The notes under the pieces were generated by a model. It ran no database searches and had not been told where the DNA came from. It was given only the letters and a program-made list of their open reading frames with translations. A stretch of 64,000 bases of DNA, taken from Bryobacterales bacterium F-183 (GTDB lineage: Bacteria; Acidobacteriota; Terriglobia; Bryobacterales; Bryobacteraceae). Both the position numbers and the translations under genes were made by a program. The stretch's first letter is position 1; every line of letters begins with the position of its first letter. This document shows positions 41,266 to 50,584 of the stretch, piece by piece. Location: contig AP025252.1 in NCBI GenBank assembly GCA_016865505.2, positions 4,796,137 through 4,860,136 on the forward strand, given 5' to 3'.

Positions 41266-43509
41266 ATGTTCGAGTTTCTATTCAAATATCCAGCCAACGC
41301 CTTCGAACGGGGAAAGATCGTGCTGGCCGGAGGGTGGCCGGTGTGGCTGCTGGTGGCGCTGATGGTGGGCGCTGGGGCGGCGATTGCGTGGCTGGTGTAC
41401 CGGCGGAACAAAGCGTCGCTAGTGGAGGGCCCGCGACAGGCTGCGATCTGGGCGTTGCAGACGGCTTTGGCTTGCCTGCTCTTGTTGATGCTGTGGCAGC
41501 CCGCGCTTTCCGTATCCGCATTGAAGGCCCAGCAGAATGTGGTGGCGGTGATCGTCGATGATTCGAAGAGCATGGGGCAGGTGGAAGATGGTACTCCCCG
41601 GCGGCAGAAGGCGCTCGATGCGTTGAACGGCGGACTGCTGGCGCAACTACGCGAAAAATTCCAGGTACGTCTGTACAAGACGGGTGAGCGGTTGTCGCGA
41701 GTGGAGAAGCTTGAGACGCTGCAATCGACGGATCGCGCGACGCGGCTGGCCGATTCCATGAAGGAAGTGGTTGCCGAGGCGGGGTCGCTGCCCATTGGCG
41801 CTGTGGTGCTGGTGAGCGATGGCGCGGAAAATTCCGGCGGCATCGATCTTGAGACGATCAACGAGATCCGGCGGCATCAGATTCCGGTGCACACGATTGG
41901 CGTGGGTCGCGAAACGATGGTTCGCGATGTGGAGATCAGCGACGCACAGGTTCCGGCACGGGCACTACAAGATTCGCGATTGTCCGCGGTGGTGAGCTTC
42001 CGGCAGGCTGGCTATCAGGGTCAAAAAGGGAAGCTGACGTTGCGCGAGAACGGCAAGGTTCTGGCATCGCAGGATGTGGTGTTCAAGAAAGACGGCGTGC
42101 AGCAAACGGAAGCGGCGCTGTTCAACGCGGGTACGCCGGGGGCGAAGAATCTGGAGATCTCCATTGATCCGCTGCCGGGCGAGGAGAACGCGCAGAACAA
42201 CAAAGTGACGCGGGTGTTTGACGTTTCGGACAAGAAGCCGCGGATCCTGTATGTCGAAGGTGAGCCGCGCTGGGAGTACAAGTTCATCCGCCGGGCGATG
42301 GAAGACGATAAAACCGTCGAACTTGTGACCTTGTTGCGTACGACGCAGAACAAGTTTTACCGGCAGGGCATCAATGGTCCGAAGGAGTTGGAAGCCGGGT
42401 TCCCGTCGACGGACGAGGAATTGTTCCAGTATCAAGCGATTTTGATGGGTACGGTGGAAGCGGCGTGGTTTACGCCGGCGCAGCAGGAGTTGCTGAACCG
42501 GTTTGTGGACAAGCGCGGCGGAGGGCTGATCTTTTTGGCGGGTCGCGCATCGTTTTCTGATGGTGGCTGGTGGCGCGAGCCGTTTATCGGGTTGCTGCCT
42601 GTGACGTTGCCGGAGCGCAAGGGTACGTTCCATCGGGATCCGGCGAATGCGGAGTTGACCAATGCGGGTCGCGATTCGCTGATTACGCGGATTGAAGAGA
42701 ATCCGGATCGCAATATGGAGCGGTGGTCCAAGCTGCCGTACATTGCGGGGTATCAGGATATCGGCGTGCCGAAGCCGGGCGCGTTGTCGCTGGCGAAGTT
42801 GAAGAGTGGCGGCGAACTGCTGGTGACGCAGAACTATGGACGGGGTCGCGTGGCGGCGTTTGCGGGCGCGGGTACGTGGCGGTGGCAGATGTTGCAGCCA
42901 CTTGAGGATAGATCGCACGAGACGTTTTGGCAACAGTTCCTGCGATGGTCTGTGACCGGAACGCCGACGCAGGTGCAGGCGTCGTTATCTAAGACGATGT
43001 TGGCGGATGAATCCAGAGTACGGTTCCGGGCGGAGGCTCGCGATAAATCCTACGCAGCGGCTTCGGACGCTGTGGTGGTGGCGCGAGTGATTGGTCCGGG
43101 TGGAGCGGGGTCCGAAGTTCAGATGACGCCAGTGCCTACGGAATCCGGCGTGTTTGAGGCCGAGTACAACGCGGACGCTGAAGGGTCGTATGTGGTCGAG
43201 ATCGTGGCGAAGCGCGGCGAGGATGAACTGGGTCGCGATGTGGCGACGTTCCGGCGTGAGGATGGCGTGGCGGAGAACTTCCATACGGAACAGAATCGCG
43301 AATTGCTGGAAAAGCTGGCGCAGCAGACCGGGGGTACGTTCCGGGGGGCCGCGGATGCATCGAAGCTGGGCAACGATATTTCCTATTCCGATGCCGGGAT
43401 CACGATGCGAGAGACCAAAGACCTTTGGAACATGCCCATCGTATTTTTGCTGGTGCTGGCGCTGCGCGGGTCCGAATGGATGCTGCGTCGCAAGTGGGGC
43501 GTGATATGA
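41266..43509 (+). CDS. VWA/amidotransferase-like membrane protein
   Basis: Product of 747 residues. Two N-terminal helices (about 25-45 and 59-78) precede a VWA domain with the metal-site motif DDSKS at 98-102. A Rossmann-like region resembling a glutamine amidotransferase follows (about 320-580: PRILYVEGEPRWEYKFIRRA, AILMGTVEAAWF, GGGLIFLAG and GRGRVAAFAGAGTWRW). The C-terminal beta domain and final helix (MPIVFLLVLALRGSEWML) anchor the end. Similar proteins accompany DUF4159 and MoxR genes. Its stop overlaps the caspase-like start (ATGA). Confidence 0.87.
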   Translation: MFEFLFKYPANAFERGKIVLAGGWPVWLLVALMVGAGAAIAWLVYRRNKASLVEGPRQAAIWALQTALACLLLLMLWQPALSVSALKAQQNVVAVIVDDSKSMGQVEDGTPRRQKALDALNGGLLAQLREKFQVRLYKTGERLSRVEKLETLQSTDRATRLADSMKEVVAEAGSLPIGAVVLVSDGAENSGGIDLETINEIRRHQIPVHTIGVGRETMVRDVEISDAQVPARALQDSRLSAVVSFRQAGYQGQKGKLTLRENGKVLASQDVVFKKDGVQQTEAALFNAGTPGAKNLEISIDPLPGEENAQNNKVTRVFDVSDKKPRILYVEGEPRWEYKFIRRAMEDDKTVELVTLLRTTQNKFYRQGINGPKELEAGFPSTDEELFQYQAILMGTVEAAWFTPAQQELLNRFVDKRGGGLIFLAGRASFSDGGWWREPFIGLLPVTLPERKGTFHRDPANAELTNAGRDSLITRIEENPDRNMERWSKLPYIAGYQDIGVPKPGALSLAKLKSGGELLVTQNYGRGRVAAFAGAGTWRWQMLQPLEDRSHETFWQQFLRWSVTGTPTQVQASLSKTMLADESRVRFRAEARDKSYAAASDAVVVARVIGPGGAGSEVQMTPVPTESGVFEAEYNADAEGSYVVEIVAKRGEDELGRDVATFRREDGVAENFHTEQNRELLEKLAQQTGGTFRGAADASKLGNDISYSDAGITMRETKDLWNMPIVFLLVLALRGSEWMLRRKWGVI

Positions 43510-44435
43510 GACGAGTGCTTTTGCTGGGCGTCATGCTGGGTGCGGCTGTCGCGTCTGCTGCCAATACGTACTATCTGGCGGTTGCCGGGTTGGGCGGTGA
43601 GCCGGAGTACGAGCAGCGGTTCGCGGGCTGGGCATCGGACATCGAGAAGATTTTGAAGGCGTCGCAAGGCGTGGATGTTCAGGTGCTGAAGGGCGCGGAT
43701 GCGACCAAGGCAAAGATGCAGGCGGCGGCGGCGAACATTGCTAAAAAAGCAGCAGCCGAGGATCAGGTTGTGTTTTTGCTGATCGGGCATGGGACGTACG
43801 ATGGCACGGAGTATAAGTTCAACGTTACGGGTCCGGATGTTTCCGGTGTGGAACTGGCATCGATGCTCGATCGCATTGCGGCGAAGAAGCAACTGCTGGT
43901 GAATATGACCAGTGCGTCCGGCGGGGCGCTGGCATCGTTGCAGAAGCCGGGGCGCACGGTGATTACGGCGACCAAAGCAGGTACGGAGAAGAATGCGACG
44001 GTGTTCGCACGGTACTGGGTGGAGGCGATGCGCGATGTGTCGAGCGATACGGATAAGAACGAAGTGATTTCCGCGCTCGAGGCGTTTAAGTTCGCCGAAT
44101 CCAAGACCGAAGGTTTTTATAAAACGCAGAACCGCTTGGCGACCGAGCATCCGGTGCTTGAGGATACGGGCAAGGGTACGGCGGTGAAGGATCCGTCGCC
44201 GGCGAACGGCCAAGGTCTGGCAGCGGCGCAGTTTGCTTTGTTGCGGCTGGGCGCGGCGCAGGCGGTGACGCGAGATCCGGCCAAGCGCGAGTTATTTGCC
44301 AAGAAGGAACAGATTGAACAGCAGATCGATAAGCTCAAGTACGACAAAGCGGCCATTCCGGCGACTGAGTACCGTACGAGGTTGAGCCAGTTGCTGCTGG
44401 AGTTGGCGAAAGTGCAGGAGGCGCTCGATCAGTAA
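43506..44435 (+). CDS. Caspase-like protein with Ser at the predicted nucleophile
   Basis: Product of 309 residues. A signal peptide (1-19) precedes a caspase/C13-like Rossmann domain: YYLAVAGLGGEPEYEQRF (22-39), the predicted catalytic His in VVFLLIGHGTYDG (H95) and the later strand LLVNMTSASGGALASL (about 130-146). In caspase and legumain families this strand is followed by the nucleophile in a C-x-S-G pattern; here S136-A-S-G stands in its place. C-terminal helices (about 250-309) end in a coiled coil (KKEQIEQQIDKLKYDKAA). It may be a Ser-nucleophile variant or a non-catalytic binder. It overlaps its neighbour by four bases and precedes the peptidase-MA lipoprotein by one. Confidence 0.75.
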   Translation: MRRVLLLGVMLGAAVASAANTYYLAVAGLGGEPEYEQRFAGWASDIEKILKASQGVDVQVLKGADATKAKMQAAAANIAKKAAAEDQVVFLLIGHGTYDGTEYKFNVTGPDVSGVELASMLDRIAAKKQLLVNMTSASGGALASLQKPGRTVITATKAGTEKNATVFARYWVEAMRDVSSDTDKNEVISALEAFKFAESKTEGFYKTQNRLATEHPVLEDTGKGTAVKDPSPANGQGLAAAQFALLRLGAAQAVTRDPAKRELFAKKEQIEQQIDKLKYDKAAIPATEYRTRLSQLLLELAKVQEALDQ

Positions 44436-44436
44436 C

Positions 44437-46647
44437 ATGAGACTTCTGCTTGCGACGGTGGCGGTGGTGCTGATCGGGTCGTGTTCGTCGAACGCGGCGG
44501 CGCCGCCTTATGTTCCGACAGCGGCGGACCCTTGCTGGGCGCATCGCAAACATGGTCGCGAGGCTGAAGCGAAGGCCTGCTTTACCAAGCTCACGCAGAT
44601 GACCGATCCGGGGATGCGGGCTGAGGGGTACTGGGGTCTGGACCAGTTTTTTCAAGCGAACGAAGACTTCAAGCTGGCGAATAAGAACAACCCCAAGAGT
44701 ACGGCGCTGAAGATCCGTTGGGGCATGATGTTTTTGGAGCGCGATCAATCGGGCGATTCCGAGGAGCTTTTCCAGGACGCGCTGCAGATTGAGCCGGAGA
44801 ATCCGCGGGCGCTGTACGGGATGGCGCTGATTGGCGCCGAGATGTTTGATCGTAAGGCGTCCGAGATGGCGGAGAAGGCGCTGAAGGCCGATCCGAAGAT
44901 GGTTGAGGCGCAGGAACTGCTGGCGCGGTTGGCGCTGGAAGATAACAACAGTCCCAAGGCCGTGGAAGAGGCGGAGAAGGCGCTAAAGATGTCGCCGGAC
45001 GCTTTGGATGCGATGGCGGTGCTGGCGGCCAATGAGTACCTCAATGATCGCGATGGGGCGCCTTGGATCGAGAAGATTCGCAAGATCAACCCGGTGTACG
45101 GCAAGGGTCACGGATTGATTGGGCACATTTTTGTGCTGAACCGGCGGTACGACGAGGGGATCGCGCAGTTTCAAAAGGCGCTGGAGTTGTCCCCATACTT
45201 GTGGCCGGTGCGCGCGGAGATGGGCGTGAACCTGATGCGCCTGGGCCGCGAAGAAGAGGCTCGCAAGGCGCTGGAAGCGGCGTACGAGAGCGGGTATCGC
45301 GGCAATACGACGGTGAATTCGTTGCGGCTGATGGACAGCTACAACCGGTACAACGTGTACAAGACGCCGCGTACGATTATCCGCGTCGAGAAGAAGGAAT
45401 CCGACTTGCTGTTGCCATATGCACAGGCTGAGCTGGATCGTGCGATCGAGACGTTTGAGAAGAAGTACAAGCTGAAGCTGACGGCTCCGGTGCAGTTGGA
45501 GCTGTATCCGAACCACGACGACTTTGCAGTGCGCACGATGGGTATGCCGGGCATCGGCGCGCTGGGTGTGACGTTTGGACATTCGGTGGCGATGGATTCG
45601 CCGTCGGGCAGGAAGCCGGGGTCGTTCCACTGGGCGTCGACGTTGTGGCACGAGTTGTCGCACGTGTTTACGTTGCAGGCCACGCATCACAAGATCCCGC
45701 GGTGGTTCACCGAAGGCATGGCGGTGCATGAGGAAACGGCGATCTATAAGGATTGGGGCGATCGTCTGGACCAGGCCGCGATCATGGCTATCAAGGAAAA
45801 GAAGCTGCTTCCCATCGCTGAGCTGGATCGTGGATTTATGCGGCCGCAGTATCCGACGCAGGTGATTGTGTCGTACTTCCAGGCGGGCAAGATCTGCGAT
45901 TGGATTGAGCAAAAGTGGGGCTGGCAAAAGCTGCTGGACATCACGCAGGCGTTTGGGAAGCGGATCGCGACGGCGGATGTGGTACGGCAGCAGTTGCAGA
46001 TGGAGCCCGAAGAATTTGATAAGCAGTTCATGGCCTGGCTGGATACTCAGGTGGGGGCGCAGGTTCGCAACTACGATGAGTGGAAGAAGCAGATGAAGCC
46101 GGTGACCGAGGCTTATCTCAAGAAGAATTGGGATGCGGTGATTGCCGATGCCGGTAAGGTTCGGGATCTGTATCCGGATTACGTCGAGACGCGGTCGGCG
46201 TACGAGATGCTGGCGGAAGCGCTGATTGCCAAGGGCGAGAAGGCGAAGGCCATGGCCGAGTTGGCGCGGTATTCGGATCAGGGCGGACGTACGCCGGAGA
46301 CGCTGCATAAGCTGGCGGATCTACAAATTGAGGCCGGCAAGAAGGCTGAGGCCGCGAAGACTTTGGAGCGGATCAACTTCATATACCCGCTTGATGAGGA
46401 TCTGCATCGCAAGCTGGGAAATCTGTACAACGAGTTGGGCAATAAGAAGGGCGCCGTGCGCGAGTTTGAAGCGCTGGTGGCGTCTAAGCCTAACGATCAG
46501 GCAGGGTCGCGGTACCTGCTGGCAAAAGCATATTCTGATGTAAACCGGATTGAGGACGCCAAGGATCAGGTCATCCAGGCGCTTGAGGCCGCACCCGGTT
46601 ATAAGCCCGCGCAAAAGCTGCTGTTAGAACTGAATAGGACCAAATAA
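44437..46647 (+). CDS. TPR lipoprotein with gluzincin (peptidase MA-like) domain
   Basis: Product of 736 residues. A type II signal is likely (LIGSC, Cys16). TPR-like repeats fill 35-290 and 520-735 (ALYGMALIGAEMF, AKALKADPKMVEAQELL, DEGIAQFQKALELSPYLWP, EAAKTLERINFIYPLDED). Between them is a zinc metalloprotease domain with HELSH at 405-409 and a downstream EGMAVHEE (E426) as in gluzincins. The active-site residues are intact. It is the only clear protease in the cluster and follows the caspase-like gene by one base. Substrate unknown; it likely acts at the outer face of a membrane. Confidence 0.87.
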   Translation: MRLLLATVAVVLIGSCSSNAAAPPYVPTAADPCWAHRKHGREAEAKACFTKLTQMTDPGMRAEGYWGLDQFFQANEDFKLANKNNPKSTALKIRWGMMFLERDQSGDSEELFQDALQIEPENPRALYGMALIGAEMFDRKASEMAEKALKADPKMVEAQELLARLALEDNNSPKAVEEAEKALKMSPDALDAMAVLAANEYLNDRDGAPWIEKIRKINPVYGKGHGLIGHIFVLNRRYDEGIAQFQKALELSPYLWPVRAEMGVNLMRLGREEEARKALEAAYESGYRGNTTVNSLRLMDSYNRYNVYKTPRTIIRVEKKESDLLLPYAQAELDRAIETFEKKYKLKLTAPVQLELYPNHDDFAVRTMGMPGIGALGVTFGHSVAMDSPSGRKPGSFHWASTLWHELSHVFTLQATHHKIPRWFTEGMAVHEETAIYKDWGDRLDQAAIMAIKEKKLLPIAELDRGFMRPQYPTQVIVSYFQAGKICDWIEQKWGWQKLLDITQAFGKRIATADVVRQQLQMEPEEFDKQFMAWLDTQVGAQVRNYDEWKKQMKPVTEAYLKKNWDAVIADAGKVRDLYPDYVETRSAYEMLAEALIAKGEKAKAMAELARYSDQGGRTPETLHKLADLQIEAGKKAEAAKTLERINFIYPLDEDLHRKLGNLYNELGNKKGAVREFEALVASKPNDQAGSRYLLAKAYSDVNRIEDAKDQVIQALEAAPGYKPAQKLLLELNRTK

Positions 46648-46651
46648 CGTT

Positions 46652-47668
46652 TTGTCTACCACTACTCTCGATTCCACGGAACTCAAAGCACGCGTTGACC
46701 GGTTTCAGGCCGCTCACGCCGACATCGTCCGGCAGGTTCGCCGCGTCATCGTGGGCCAGGACGAAGTTTTGGAACAGGTGCTGATCGCGCTGTTTGTCGG
46801 CGGCCACTGTCTGATTACGGGGTTGCCCGGCACGGCGAAAACGTTGCTGGTTCGCACGCTGTCGGACACCCTGGGGCTGAAGTTCAAGCGTATTCAGTTC
46901 ACGCCCGACCTAATGCCCACCGATATCACGGGCACCGACATCATCGAAGAGGAGCCGGGAACGGGACGCCGTACGTGGACGTTTGTGCCGGGTCCGCTGT
47001 TTGCGAACGTGGTGCTGGCGGACGAAATCAACCGTACGCCACCGAAGACGCAGTCGGCGTTGCTTGAGGCGATGCAGGAGTATTCGTGCACGGTGCGCGG
47101 TACGCAATACAAGCTGGAGCGGCCGTTCTTTGTGCTGGCGACGCAGAATCCGATTGAGCTGGAAGGTACGTACCCGCTGCCGGAAGCGCAGCTGGATCGA
47201 TTCCTGTTCAACACGATGCTCGATTACCTTCCCGTCGAGGACGAGATGAAGGTGCTGGACATGACGACCACGACGGCAGTGAATCAGGCGCAGGCGGTGA
47301 CGACGGCGGAAGAGATTTTGAGCTTCCAGCAGTTGGTACGCATGGTGCCGATTGCGGAGCCGGTGGCGCGGTATGCGCTGAATCTGGTTCGTGCGACGCG
47401 TGTGACGACCGATGAAGCGCCGGACTTCATGAAGAAGTACGTGAACTTTGGTGCGTCGGTACGCGGTGCGCAGTTTCTGGTGCTGTCGGCCAAGTGCCGG
47501 GCGCTGATGAAGCAGCGGTATCACGTGACGTACGAAGACGTGGCGGCGCTGTTGCGTCCGGTGCTGCGGCATCGCATTCTGGTGAACTTCCACGCGGAAT
47601 CGGAAAAGATAACGTCGGACGATTTGTTGAAGCGGTTGCTTGAGACCGTTCCGCACCCGAAGGGATAA
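46652..47668 (+). CDS. MoxR-family AAA+ ATPase
   Basis: Cytoplasmic ATPase of 338 residues. Walker A GLPGTAKT at 57-64, Walker B VLADEINRTPPKTQSALLEA (121-140), the sensor-1 region LATQNPIE and the C-terminal lid (SAKCRALMKQRYHVTYEDV) are complete. MoxR proteins work as chaperone-like rings together with VWA-domain partners encoded beside them. Here DUF58 and BatA genes follow directly. The start is TTG at 46652, four bases after the previous stop; its use is inferred from the first conserved residues. Confidence 0.94.
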   Translation: MSTTTLDSTELKARVDRFQAAHADIVRQVRRVIVGQDEVLEQVLIALFVGGHCLITGLPGTAKTLLVRTLSDTLGLKFKRIQFTPDLMPTDITGTDIIEEEPGTGRRTWTFVPGPLFANVVLADEINRTPPKTQSALLEAMQEYSCTVRGTQYKLERPFFVLATQNPIELEGTYPLPEAQLDRFLFNTMLDYLPVEDEMKVLDMTTTTAVNQAQAVTTAEEILSFQQLVRMVPIAEPVARYALNLVRATRVTTDEAPDFMKKYVNFGASVRGAQFLVLSAKCRALMKQRYHVTYEDVAALLRPVLRHRILVNFHAESEKITSDDLLKRLLETVPHPKG

Positions 47669-48556
47669 ATGGAGCAACGCTATCTCAGTCCGTCGGTACT
47701 GGCTTCGATATCCGGGCTTGACCTGGTAGCGAAGACGGTTGTGGACGGGTTCATTTCGGGGTTGCACCGGTCGCCGGACTTCGGGTTCAGCCAGGAGTTT
47801 GCCGAGTACGCGTTGTACAACCCCGGCGATGACTTGCGGCACGTGGATTGGAACGTGTTTGCACGGTCGGAACGCATGTACCTAAAGCGGTTTCAGGGCG
47901 AGACCAATTCGCAGGTAACGATTCTTGTCGATGCCTCGAATTCGATGCGGTACAAGTCGGGGTCACTCGATAAGCTCGAGTATGCGAGGTTTTTGGCGGC
48001 TTCGATTGCGTATCTGGCCAGCCAGCAGCGCGATGCGATCGGGTTGATCGTGTTCGATGACGAAGTTCGGCAGTATGTGCCTCCGTCGGCGCGGCAGGGG
48101 CAGATGCATCGTGTGTTGCATGCGCTGGAGCATGCGGAGCCGGGCAAGCGTACGGACTTTGGGAAGCCGTTTTTGCACTGCCAACAGTTTCTGCATCGGC
48201 GGGGACTGGTGGTGGTGTTTTCGGATTTTTATGAAGATCCGAAAAAGATCAAGGATGCGCTGTTGCCGCTGCGGGCCAAGGGTACGGAAGTTGTGGTGTT
48301 CCATGTACTCGATCCCGAAGAGATCAAGCCGAAGTTGGGTGAGCCGGTGATTTTGCTCGATATGGAAACGCAGGCGTCCATTGAAGTGTCACCGGATTAT
48401 GCGCGGGGCGAGTATACGCAGAAGATCAATCAGCACATCGCGGATTTGAAGGCGAATATACAGTCGGGCGGGATGGATTACTATCTTGCGGCGACGGATA
48501 AGCCGCTCGATGCGGCGTTGCGTGAGTATCTGGGTGTCCGAAAGGGGCGGTTGTAA
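47669..48556 (+). CDS. DUF58 protein (VWA-like)
   Basis: Product of 295 residues. The DUF58 core is seen in RSPDFGFSQEFAEYALYNPG, DDLRHVDWNVFARSERMYLK and the metal-site motif VDASNSM (D88), so the VWA-like fold follows at 82-290. No membrane helix is present, unlike some relatives, so it is probably cytoplasmic or peripheral. It begins on the base after the MoxR stop, the usual MoxR/DUF58 arrangement. It probably acts as a MoxR client or adaptor. Confidence 0.92.
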   Translation: MEQRYLSPSVLASISGLDLVAKTVVDGFISGLHRSPDFGFSQEFAEYALYNPGDDLRHVDWNVFARSERMYLKRFQGETNSQVTILVDASNSMRYKSGSLDKLEYARFLAASIAYLASQQRDAIGLIVFDDEVRQYVPPSARQGQMHRVLHALEHAEPGKRTDFGKPFLHCQQFLHRRGLVVVFSDFYEDPKKIKDALLPLRAKGTEVVVFHVLDPEEIKPKLGEPVILLDMETQASIEVSPDYARGEYTQKINQHIADLKANIQSGGMDYYLAATDKPLDAALREYLGVRKGRL

Positions 48557-48562
48557 CGACCG

Positions 48563-50584
48563 ATGGGATTCTTTTCGCCATGGTTTCTGGTAGGTGCTTT
48601 GGGCATTGGGCTGCCGTTGTGGCTGCATCTGTTGCGGCGGCACAAAACGGAACCTCGCGAATTCAGTTCCCTGATGTTTTTTGAGCAACGGCAGCAGAGT
48701 TCGGTGAAGCACCGGCGGCTGCGGTACTTGCTGTTGCTGGCGATGCGGATCGCGCTGCTGTTGTTGCTGGCGCTGTTGTTTGCGCGGCCGTACTTCATTA
48801 CCGAGAACCCGCAGGTGACGGGCAATAAGCTGCGGATCGTAGCGGTGGACCGGAGCTTTAGTATGCGTACTTCGGGCGCTTTGGAGCGGGCGAAGACGCA
48901 GGCGCATAGCCTTGTTGCGTCGCGCGGGGCTGGCGGTCAAGCGCAGGTTGTGGCGCTAAACGGAAGCGTCGAAGTGCTGACGCAGCCGACGTCCGATCCG
49001 GCCGGATTAGACGCGGCGATTGACGGCATTGTGCCGGGCGATGGGAAGACATCCTACGGCGAGTTGGCGCGCTTTGTGCGGACGGTTGCAGCGAACGCAA
49101 AGGTTCCGATTGAGCTGCATTTGATTGGCGATTTGCAGAAGACGGGGCTGCCTCCGGGGTTCGCGGATTTGCAGTTGCCGAATGGTACGGATCTGCAAGT
49201 GCATAGTGTTTCGGCCACCGAGACGCGGAATTTTGCGGTGGAGAATGTGCGCGCGCCGGGGGTGGTGACCGATCCCAAGAAGGTCCGGTTTGAGGCGACG
49301 ATTGCGTCGTATCAGACGACGGAGCCCACCAAGAAGACCGTGACGATGATGATCAACGGGCAGACGGTACAGACGAAGGAAGTGACGATTCCTGCGTTTG
49401 GACGGGGTCGCGTGGAGTTTACGGGTCTTGATGCATCGTTCGGGTTGAACAAGGGCGAGGTTCGGATTGACAGCGGCGATGTCCTGGCGGCGGACGATAA
49501 GTTTTACTTCGGGTTTGAGCGCGTGGAGCCTCGCAAGGTGCTGGTGGCGCATGATTCGCGGCAGGCGAGGTCGCTGACGTACTTGAAGGCTGCGCTCGAA
49601 TCAGCTGGGGATACGCCGTTCACGATTGAGTCGATGAGTTGCGAGACGACGGCTGGTGTAGATCCGTCTAAGTACGCGTTCGTGATGCTGGGCGATTGTG
49701 GAACCTTGCCGAATACGTTTGAGGCGGACTTGCGGAAGTACGCGCAGGCTGGTGGATCGGTGTTTGTGACCTTGGGCTTTTCGTCGGCATCGCGCAATAA
49801 GGTGCCGCTGACGGATTGGACGATTGAGACGTCGCGGTATGAAGGTCGCGATGGGGAACGTTTTTTGATTGCTTCGCAGGTGGATGCCGGACATCCGGTG
49901 ACGCGACGCGCCGATGCGTTGGATGCCGTGCGGTTTTACCAGATCGTACGGTTTACGCCAGGACCGTCCCGCACGATTGCGAAGGTCGGCGATGGTGGCG
50001 CGTTGTTGTCGGAAGTCACGTTTGGCGAAGGCAAGGTGATGGTGTTCGGGTCGACGTTGGACAACCTGGCGAATGACTTTCCGCTGCATGCCTCGTTTGT
50101 GCCGTTTGTGGAGCACATGTTCAATTACATGGGCGGGACGAGCGAAAAACCTGGTGCTGTACCTGTCGCGTCGAGCGCGGAGTTGCGGAATGCGAAGTCC
50201 AATGCGGCGGCTGAGGTGATTGGGCCGACGGGCAAGTCCGAATTGAGCCTGGCGGAGTCGACACGGGCGAGGTCCTTCACGTTTGCGCACGAGGGCTTTT
50301 ATGAGATCCGGCGGGCGAATCAGAAGCCGGAGTTGTTTGCGGTGAACGCGGACCGGCGCGAGTCTGACCTGACGCCGGTGACGCAGGATACCATCGAGGC
50401 GTGGAAGAGAACCGGTTCGACAACGGTGTCGAGCACGGGTGATGGCCGGCTCCTGGATGAGCGGGAAAAGCTGTACGATCCCTGGCGGATCTTGCTGTTC
50501 GTACTTGTGTTGATTGTGGCGGCGGAGACCTTTATTGGCAGCCGCTATTTGTCCGAGAGCCGTGATTCGGAGGCAGCATCATGA
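48563..50584 (+). CDS. BatA-domain VWA membrane protein
   Basis: Product of 673 residues. An N-terminal BatA domain (LGIGLPLWLHLLRRHK, SSVKHRRLRYLLLLAMRIAL) supplies two helices at about 5-25 and 55-78. A VWA domain follows with metal-site motif DRSFS (96-100). Further beta domains and a Rossmann-like region (KVLVAHDSRQARSLTYLKAA, GGSVFVTLGFSS) lead to a final helix (ILLFVLVLIVAAETFI). It is bounded by MoxR-DUF58 and DUF4175; its stop overlaps the DUF4175 start (ATGA). Confidence 0.9.
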   Translation: MGFFSPWFLVGALGIGLPLWLHLLRRHKTEPREFSSLMFFEQRQQSSVKHRRLRYLLLLAMRIALLLLLALLFARPYFITENPQVTGNKLRIVAVDRSFSMRTSGALERAKTQAHSLVASRGAGGQAQVVALNGSVEVLTQPTSDPAGLDAAIDGIVPGDGKTSYGELARFVRTVAANAKVPIELHLIGDLQKTGLPPGFADLQLPNGTDLQVHSVSATETRNFAVENVRAPGVVTDPKKVRFEATIASYQTTEPTKKTVTMMINGQTVQTKEVTIPAFGRGRVEFTGLDASFGLNKGEVRIDSGDVLAADDKFYFGFERVEPRKVLVAHDSRQARSLTYLKAALESAGDTPFTIESMSCETTAGVDPSKYAFVMLGDCGTLPNTFEADLRKYAQAGGSVFVTLGFSSASRNKVPLTDWTIETSRYEGRDGERFLIASQVDAGHPVTRRADALDAVRFYQIVRFTPGPSRTIAKVGDGGALLSEVTFGEGKVMVFGSTLDNLANDFPLHASFVPFVEHMFNYMGGTSEKPGAVPVASSAELRNAKSNAAAEVIGPTGKSELSLAESTRARSFTFAHEGFYEIRRANQKPELFAVNADRRESDLTPVTQDTIEAWKRTGSTTVSSTGDGRLLDEREKLYDPWRILLFVLVLIVAAETFIGSRYLSESRDSEAAS

